NCBI GenBank assembly: GCA_902779075.1
Contig: CACZAK010000270.1
Span: 1-6,655, forward strand
From: an uncultured bacterium
Lineage (GTDB): Bacteria; Verrucomicrobiota; Kiritimatiellia; RFP12; UBA1067
Length of the DNA stretch: 6,655 nucleotides
Direction of reading: 5' to 3'
Shown here: positions 1 through 3,070 of the stretch, piece after piece
Layout of the letters: each line of letters begins with the position of its first letter
How positions within the stretch are numbered: position 1 is the first letter of the stretch
Made by a program: the position numbers and the translations under genes
Notes under the pieces: model-generated
Told to the model about the DNA's origin: nothing
Database searches by the model: none
What the model saw: only the letters and a program-made list of their open reading frames with translations

Positions 1-210
1 CCAACCGGCAACAGACTCAAGATCAGACAGTATTTCGTCGAACCGTTCCTTCAAGTCCGTCAACACATGGTCATGATCGACAGAAATGCGGTGATGAGCA
101 TACGTGGCCGCTGCCGTCCCCCCGACAAGCACAGCCCCTGGAACAATTTTTTGAAGGTGTGCAGCAGAGGAAAGCAACCGTTCCCATTCTGGAATCGGCT
201 TATCCGGCAT
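1..210 (-). CDS. AbiEii-like nucleotidyltransferase, 3' end beyond window
   Basis: The first 70 codons of a gene that continues past the left edge, starting at the ATG at 210-208. The translation begins MPDKPIPEWERLL and carries the nucleotidyltransferase signature: a hydrophobic strand plus GGT at residues 26-32 (AVLVGGT), then Asp-His-Asp at 44-46, fitting the metal-binding DxD of the polymerase-beta-type NTase fold. From memory this resembles short AbiEii/AbiGii-type toxin-family proteins; AbiE toxins of this fold act as NTP transferases in two-gene abortive-infection/toxin-antitoxin systems. The start overlaps the end of the upstream gene by 11 bases and has GGAG five bases ahead of the ATG, so the two are probably translationally coupled. 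Target and activity are inferred only, because the C-terminal substrate region lies outside the window. Confidence 0.7.
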   Translation of the reverse strand, partial: MPDKPIPEWERLLSSAAHLQKIVPGAVLVGGTAAATYAHHRISVDHDHVLTDLKERFDEILSDLESVAGW

Positions 211-412
211 AAAGTCTCCACAAATGGTATTTCTGGTCGTACGGATCGGAACAATGCGCTTCGCAAACACGACGGATTTTTTCCATGACCGAAGCCTCCC
301 CGCGCGAACGATCTCGAAGAAAAGCCCAGTCGGCACGTCCGCCGCGATCAATGATGTCGTCAATCGCCGCCGTGCTTAAGTCATATCCTGCCTGAATGTG
401 CCTATGTTCCAT
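200..412 (-). CDS. Small partner protein of the AbiEii-like nucleotidyltransferase
   Basis: A 70-residue acidic/basic mixed protein starting MEHRHIQAGYDLS and ending WRLYAG. It has no signal peptide or membrane segment and looks largely helical (AAIDDIIDRGG, then SVMEKIRRVCEAHC). I recognise it only as the kind of short ORF that sits directly 5' of AbiEii-like nucleotidyltransferase genes; the 11-base overlap with the next gene supports an obligate pair. By position it could be the antitoxin or regulatory partner, but it lacks the winged-helix AbiEi antitoxin layout, so its biochemical role is unknown. The Shine-Dalgarno is weak (an A-rich AAAGAAAAAG stretch). The start lies 30 bases downstream of repeat copy C1, whose putative -10 box is 107 bases upstream, so expression probably depends on that element. 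Confidence 0.68.
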   Translation of the reverse strand: MEHRHIQAGYDLSTAAIDDIIDRGGRADWAFLRDRSRGEASVMEKIRRVCEAHCSDPYDQKYHLWRLYAG

Positions 413-441
413 GAACTTTTTCTTTTTGCGTTGGTCGCAGA

Positions 442-583
442 CGGCGACGATTACGGTTGCTCACCGTCTGACCCGCGCGGGTAATCTGTTATCTCGCCTT
501 TTTACGGGCAAGACGGAAATAGTATGCCACATTCCCCCGCCCAACGCAAGCGGGATTTTGGGAAGTTGAAGTTTTGCGCACGG
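442..583 (-). repeat. C element, copy 1 (promoter/leader-like repeat)
   Basis: The first of three copies of a roughly 140-bp dispersed element (others at 1261-1400 and 2537-2679), all in the same orientation and all upstream of a minus-strand toxin-antitoxin-like or nuclease module. A 68-bp stretch (here starting near 484) is identical in the three copies. Read on the minus strand it has a candidate -10 box, then a leader with a hairpin whose arms are ACCC/GGGT at 471-482, then the start codon 30 bases further on. In this copy similarity stops abruptly at 583, whereas copies 2 and 3 share another 98 bp and beyond. It could be a duplicated promoter, an RNA leader or a non-autonomous mobile element; the sequence does not settle which. 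Confidence 0.8.
519..549 (-). promoter_or_regulatory. Putative promoter inside C element copy 1
   Basis: On the minus strand there is a -10-like TACTAT (519-524) with TTGCGT (544-549) 19 bases upstream. The spacing is longer than ideal and the -35 is poor, so the call rests mainly on position: the transcript would start near 512 and give a roughly 100-base leader before the ATG at 412. Confidence 0.35.
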
Positions 584-596
584 GGGCGCAGAGGTT

Positions 597-715
597 GACG
601 AGAGACTTGAGACGCGAGCGGAGACTTGAAGACGTTAGACCATGAGGCAATGCGGCTTAGCCAATGTCTCATCGTCTCACGTCTCGGCTCGTCTCTCGTC
701 TATCGTCTCACGTCC
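597..715. repeat. GTCTC-rich imperfect palindrome
   Basis: This stretch is built of GAGAC/GTCTC motifs on both sides of a centre near 657. The best-paired arms are 630-652 and 662-684 (23 nt each, four mismatches) around a 9-nt loop; outer parts pair more loosely and carry extra GTCTC copies. It supplies the last codons and the stop of the truncated vapC, so it appears to have replaced the 3' end of that gene. It is not related to the C element or to the 27-nt hairpin units. Confidence 0.7.
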
Positions 716-970
716 GCGCGCACACACCCACTCCGCCGGTAGGATTCTGTCAGAGAATCGCAAAAGGATGTCATCGTTCAGCCAACGCTCAAGGTCCTGT
801 GCTCTTTTGTCTCCGCCACGTTTAACAATCCCCTTATTCAACTCTCCAACTGTAATGTATGACAAGTACAACGTCTCGGAATCCTGACGGCAAAGCCAGT
901 CGATCACCGCTGCATTTGGACGATTGCGCGTAAGTTCGCTTATGACGCAGGTATCAAGAAGATACTTCAT
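677..970 (-). CDS. vapC: VapC/FitB-type PIN-domain toxin, C-terminally truncated
   Basis: 97 residues from the ATG at 970 (MKYLLDTCVISEL). The start of a PIN-domain ribonuclease is clear: the first catalytic Asp is D6 in YLLDTC and the conserved Glu is E43 in ITVGELNKG. VapC toxins cut RNA, often tRNA, using three or four acidic residues on one PIN fold. Family members are usually about 130-140 residues; here homology fades after RILPAE (residue 80), and the later acidic motif (around a typical DALIAATA segment) and the TRN/DF end are absent. The last 10-15 residues (GRETIDERRAET) are encoded by the GTCTC palindrome. The protein is therefore probably inactive as a nuclease. The start codon overlaps the antitoxin stop as ATGA, a typical coupled layout. 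A longer reading from 997 is possible but would lie inside the antitoxin gene. Confidence 0.8.
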   Translation of the reverse strand: MKYLLDTCVISELTRNRPNAAVIDWLCRQDSETLYLSYITVGELNKGIVKRGGDKRAQDLERWLNDDILLRFSDRILPAEWVCARGRETIDERRAET

Positions 971-1230
971 AAATCCACCGTGCGACCGACATCGCAACCA
1001 TCCCTGGCAATGTCAAGTTCGTCCCCCTCGTCAAGTCGCGGACAGGACAACAGAACATCTACAAAAGATTGTTTCTTGCGCGCCCGAGACGATCTGCCAA
1101 AGTGGTTTTGCTCCGTCGATTCAAACAACGGCACAAGAAGCACCTGAAAGGAGTATGATGCATACTCCTTCGGCACCTTGACGCTAATCCGATTCCGAAC
1201 CGGTCTCGCTATTGTCTCTATCGGAGGCAC
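967..1230 (-). CDS. vapB: VapB-like antitoxin of the PIN toxin
   Basis: An 87-residue protein directly upstream of vapC, sharing 4 bases with it. The N-terminal half reads like a short beta-rich DNA-binding antitoxin strand pair (NRISVKVPKEYASYSFQV), then a basic linker (GRSSRARKKQS), then a C-terminal segment FVDVLLSCPRLDEGDELD, the sort of helix that wraps a PIN toxin. Such antitoxins neutralise the toxin and repress their own operon. I chose GTG at 1230 because GAGG lies 8 bases upstream; a TTG two codons earlier (1236) is too close to that site. The start is 31 bases downstream of C copy 2, with the putative -10 box 106 bases upstream. The exact antitoxin family is uncertain. Because the toxin is broken, this gene may survive as an orphan antitoxin. 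Confidence 0.72.
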   Translation of the reverse strand: MPPIETIARPVRNRISVKVPKEYASYSFQVLLVPLFESTEQNHFGRSSRARKKQSFVDVLLSCPRLDEGDELDIARDGCDVGRTVDL

Positions 1231-1260
1231 TTTCAATTCCTCTCACCGTACTCCCAAACG

Positions 1261-1400
1261 CGGCGGCGACTACTTTTCTTAGCCGACATCCACGCGGATG
1301 ATCTGTTATCTCGCCTTTTTACGGGCAAGACGGAAATAGTATGCCACATTCCCCCGCCCAACGCAAGCGGGATTTTGGGAAATTGAAGTTTTGCGCACGG
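1261..1400 (-). repeat. C element, copy 2
   Basis: Almost identical to copy 1 from about 1301 to 1400 (one base differs), but the part nearest the antitoxin (1270-1300) has diverged. Within it the hairpin is kept with different bases: CATCC and GGATG around ACGC at 1287-1300. Toward higher coordinates similarity with copy 3 continues through 1401-1498 and the hairpin doublet to about 1605, so the full duplicated unit is about 340 bp. Confidence 0.8.
1336..1366 (-). promoter_or_regulatory. Putative promoter inside C element copy 2
   Basis: The same TACTAT (1336-1341) and TTGCGT (1361-1366) arrangement as in copy 1, 19 bases apart, 106 bases upstream of the antitoxin start. The near-identical distance in two unrelated operons is the main support; the hexamers themselves are weak. 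Confidence 0.35.
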
Positions 1401-1498
1401 TTTGGTATGTGAATGCGCGGTACGTCAGGTATTGTGATAGGTGAAGTGGCGGATATGGTGCGTGAGATTATGGTGCGGAACGTGGTTTTGGGGAATTG
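1401..1498. repeat. Extension of C element shared only by copies 2 and 3
   Basis: These 98 bp match 2680-2777 at all but about five positions and are absent from copy 1. A plus-strand frame starting MRGTSGI runs through both (from 1413 and 2692), but two of the differences change amino acids and copy 3 has a stop after 25 codons, so I do not call a gene. No function is recognised. Confidence 0.7.
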
Positions 1499-1552
1499 CG
1501 GCTCGCCCGGAGGGCTCGCCCCACCCGGCTCGGCGGGACGCCTCGCCCCACC
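1499..1552 (-). repeat. Two adjacent 27-nt hairpin units (types X and Y)
   Basis: Two 27-nt units head to tail, both reading GGTGGGGCGAG on the minus strand: type X at 1499-1525 and type Y at 1526-1552. Each has the layout 5 nt, 9-nt arm, TCC loop, 9-nt arm, G. Seven of nine arm positions pair, with adjacent G-A and A-G mismatches in the middle of both types. The same doublet sits at the same point of the C extension at 2778-2832. Confidence 0.85.
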
Positions 1553-1635
1553 TCTGCTCACCCCACCGAGCGGCTGCAACAAGCGCGCCACTCCTGCTGC
1601 TGCTAGAGAGGACGCACACCAACGGTGCCCCCAAA

Positions 1636-2289
1636 TTACGCCCAGGCGGGTGGGCGGTGGATCGTACGGCCGTTGGGCAACATCACGACATCCGGCAATT
1701 GGCACTTCGCCGGAAGGTCGCGGGGAATTTGCGCGTAGTAGGTGGCGTGATACTGCAAATCGGACGGCCTGTCGATTCTCGGATTAAACACGAGAATCGT
1801 TTTCTTCAATTCAAACCGCACGATGTCTATCGGCGTAATGTAATCGGAATCTCCTGACACAAGTACAAAACAATCGGCTGCGTTGCGAAAAGCATCTGCC
1901 AAGAGAGCAGACGTAAGATTCACATCCGACCGCTTTTCCTCAAATTTCATAACATGGGCAAATCCATCGCGAGAATCTGGACACACCTTGCACTTTCCGG
2001 AAAGATGCGGCAACCATATCTTGTTTCGGTTGTAGAATCCTTCGACAACGGAAACACCAGTGCAATGCGATATCGCCTTCAGATAGATGTCCTGACGGTT
2101 AATTGCGGCAGCATCGAAAGGATATGGCCGAATTCGGGCAGTGAAAAACTTAATATCAATAACGTCATGGTCTTCGCGCAACAACGCCTTAATCAGCGCA
2201 AACGGATCCAGCCATTTGTATTGCGGCATTCTCTGAAGAAGGCCGTAATACAAATTAAATCCGTCAATGTAGGCTATTGTCTTTTTCAT
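1636..2289 (-). CDS. NYN-domain (PIN-like) nuclease
   Basis: 217 residues from the ATG at 2289. The opening MKKTIAYIDGFNLYYG is the classic NYN/LabA-type start, with the first metal-binding Asp at D9 and Asn at N12. Further acidic residues follow at D122 in KRSDVNLTSALLADAF and D147/D149 in VLVSGDSDYITPI, matching the PIN-like active site. NYN proteins are Mg-dependent ribonucleases, and the protein should be cytosolic since no signal peptide or membrane helix is seen. A CxxC pair (C100, C103) in GKCKVC sits in a loop before the third acidic motif. No antitoxin-like ORF is coupled to it. GGTGG lies 5 bases before the chosen ATG; an in-frame ATG at 2301 adds MVAE and cannot be excluded. It has its own promoter and structured leader. 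The target is unknown; a defence or RNA-decay role is inference from family and neighbours. Confidence 0.85.
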   Translation of the reverse strand: MKKTIAYIDGFNLYYGLLQRMPQYKWLDPFALIKALLREDHDVIDIKFFTARIRPYPFDAAAINRQDIYLKAISHCTGVSVVEGFYNRNKIWLPHLSGKCKVCPDSRDGFAHVMKFEEKRSDVNLTSALLADAFRNAADCFVLVSGDSDYITPIDIVRFELKKTILVFNPRIDRPSDLQYHATYYAQIPRDLPAKCQLPDVVMLPNGRTIHRPPAWA

Positions 2290-2393
2290 TTCGGCCACCA
2301 TTAAAAACTGCAAGGGCCTCTCACCTTTCGGCTTGAGGCCCTGCCCCGCATCGCCAGAGGCTCACGGTCGGTTAACAACCCTTCAAGGGGTTC
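2290..2393 (-). promoter_or_regulatory. Structured 5' leader of the NYN gene
   Basis: About 100 bases between the predicted start of transcription and the NYN start codon. Near the 5' end is a 5-bp hairpin AACCC/GGGTT (2377-2392). Near the gene is a strong hairpin (2313-2342) with arms AGGGCCTC and GAGGCCCT, an AA/GA internal loop, a short GCC/GGT stem and a GAAA tetraloop, followed by GTTTTT. It could be an attenuator, a protein-binding site or a regulatory RNA. I could not match it to a known riboswitch. Confidence 0.5.
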
Positions 2394-2399
2394 GGTCGT

Positions 2400-2428
2400 A
2401 GTTTAGCATATTATGAGTCCGTGTTCAA
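2400..2428 (-). promoter_or_regulatory. Promoter of the NYN nuclease gene
   Basis: TTGAAC (2423-2428) and TAAACT (2400-2405) on the minus strand with ideal 17-base spacing. This is the best sigma-70-type promoter in the left half and lies downstream of both the third C copy and a terminator-like hairpin, so the NYN gene seems transcriptionally independent of C copy 3. Confidence 0.6.
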
Positions 2429-2449
2429 GGGGTATAAAGAAAAAACTCA

Positions 2450-2482
2450 AAAAGTTGAAAAGACTCGAAGGTAGAGTCTCTT
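2450..2482 (-). terminator. Terminator-like hairpin between C copy 3 and the NYN promoter
   Basis: On the minus strand the arms AAGAGACTC (2474-2482) and GAGTCTTTT (2458-2466) pair over nine positions with one G-T pair around a 7-base loop, followed by a T-rich stretch. It would stop transcription coming from C copy 3. A 22-codon ORF beginning MAHGRDST (2425-2493, minus) overlaps it; there is no evidence that it is a gene. Confidence 0.45.
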
Positions 2483-2536
2483 CCATGCGCCATCAAGTGA
2501 GAGCTTCCTGCGTTTTCACTCGACGCAACCCAAACG

Positions 2537-2679
2537 CGGCGACGATTACGGTTGCTCACCGTCTTACCTGCGCGGGTAATCTGTTATCTCGCCTTTTTAC
2601 GGGCAAGACGGAAATAGTATGCCACATTCCCCCGCCCAACGCAAGCAGGGATTTCGGGAAGCTGAAGTTTTGCGCACGG
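2537..2679 (-). repeat. C element, copy 3
   Basis: The third copy, matching copy 1 across nearly its whole length. It includes the part nearest the gene that has diverged in copy 2, and the hairpin TTACCT/GGGTAA at 2564-2579. No gene start lies about 106 bases downstream of its -10 as in copies 1 and 2; the next real start is that of the NYN gene, more than 300 bases away. It may have lost its original gene. Confidence 0.8.
2614..2644 (-). promoter_or_regulatory. Putative promoter inside C element copy 3
   Basis: TACTAT (2614-2619) and TTGCGT (2639-2644), as in the other copies. A transcript starting near 2607 would reach the terminator-like hairpin after about 150 bases without crossing a convincing gene. 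Confidence 0.3.
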
Positions 2680-2777
2680 TTTGGGATGTGAATGCGCGGT
2701 ACGTCAGGTATTGCGATGGGTGAAGTGGCGGATATGGTGCGTGAGATTATGGTGCGGAACGTGGTTTGAGGGAATTG
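2680..2777. repeat. Extension of C element copy 3
   Basis: The counterpart of 1401-1498, about five differences in 98 bp. It ends exactly where the hairpin doublet begins, as in copy 2. Weaker similarity to copy 2 resumes after the hairpin units, at about 2880-2910. Confidence 0.7.
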
Positions 2778-2873
2778 CGGCTCGCCCGGAGGGCTCGCCC
2801 CACCACGGCTCGGCGGGACGCCTCGCCCCACCACCGACTCCCGCTGCGGCGGTCGCGGGGCGACCGCCCTACC
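2778..2873 (-). repeat. Cluster of three 27-nt hairpin units (X, Y, A)
   Basis: Type X at 2778-2804, type Y at 2806-2832 and type A at 2847-2873, all in minus orientation. Type A has a perfect 9-bp stem (GGCGGTCGC with GCGACCGCC) and a CCC loop. A 29-bp stretch beginning at 2847 is identical to one inside the rhamnosidase gene beginning at 3988. Copy 2 of the C element has the X-Y doublet but no A unit, so A was probably added after duplication. Confidence 0.85.
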
Positions 2874-2927
2874 ATTCGGTCGCGACAAGCGCGGCCTCTC
2901 CCGCTGTTGGCCGGGCCACCATAGGAG

Positions 2928-2993
2928 GGGGATTTTTGAGCCACGGCGAGGGGAATTATGAGCCACGACGAGGGGATTTTTGAGCCACGTTGG
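2928..2993. repeat. Tandem array, three 22-bp units (GAGCCACG type)
   Basis: Three consecutive 22-bp units start at 2928, 2950 and 2972. Each begins GGGGA, has an AT-rich middle (TTTTT or ATTAT), then GAGCCACG. It lies between the hairpin cluster and the 3' end of the rhamnosidase gene. No function is apparent; it looks like a variable-number tandem repeat. Confidence 0.75.
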
Positions 2994-3004
2994 GAGAGCG
3001 AACT

Positions 3005-3070
3005 CCCTACGATTAGGGAACGACCTGCCTACGATTAGGGTTGGACGCCCCTACAGCGAGGGTATGACCT
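3005..3070. repeat. Second 22-bp-period array (CCCTA/TAGGG hairpins)
   Basis: Units begin at 3005, 3027 and 3049, again exactly 22 bp apart. The first is CCCTA-CGAT-TAGGG, a 5-bp hairpin; the second is the same with one base changed; the third is degenerate (CCCTACAGCGAGGG). The array runs into the rhamnosidase stop codon (3069-3071) and is offset by half a unit from the first array. It may act as a 3' hairpin region for the rhamnosidase transcript, but no T-tract follows. Confidence 0.6.

Noticed and set aside
60..288. ORFs at 60-266 (minus) and 67-288 (plus)
   Set aside because: They overlap the nucleotidyltransferase in other frames; only the frame starting at 210 shows the GGT and DxD signature.
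1413..1787. Plus-strand ORF beginning MRGTSGIVIGEV
   Set aside because: It runs through the hairpin units and the 3' end of the NYN gene on the other strand; the matching stretch in copy 3 has a stop after 25 codons and amino-acid-changing differences.
2290..2393. Known riboswitch upstream of the NYN gene
   Set aside because: I compared it from memory with TPP, fluoride, c-di-GMP, THF and ZTP motifs and found no matching conserved core.
442..2777. Integron-type cassette array with attC sites (small toxin-antitoxin genes separated by a repeat)
   Set aside because: The repeat is upstream of the genes at fixed distance from the start codons, not tied to their 3' ends. I find no convincing paired core sites (GTTRRRY with RYYYAAC) with attC folding, and there is no integrase in the window.
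2556..2983. Proline/arginine-rich ORFs across 2556-2966 (minus) and 2681-2983 (plus)
   Set aside because: Their composition comes from GC-rich hairpin units and the C repeat read in open frames; there is no ribosome site and no recognisable domain.
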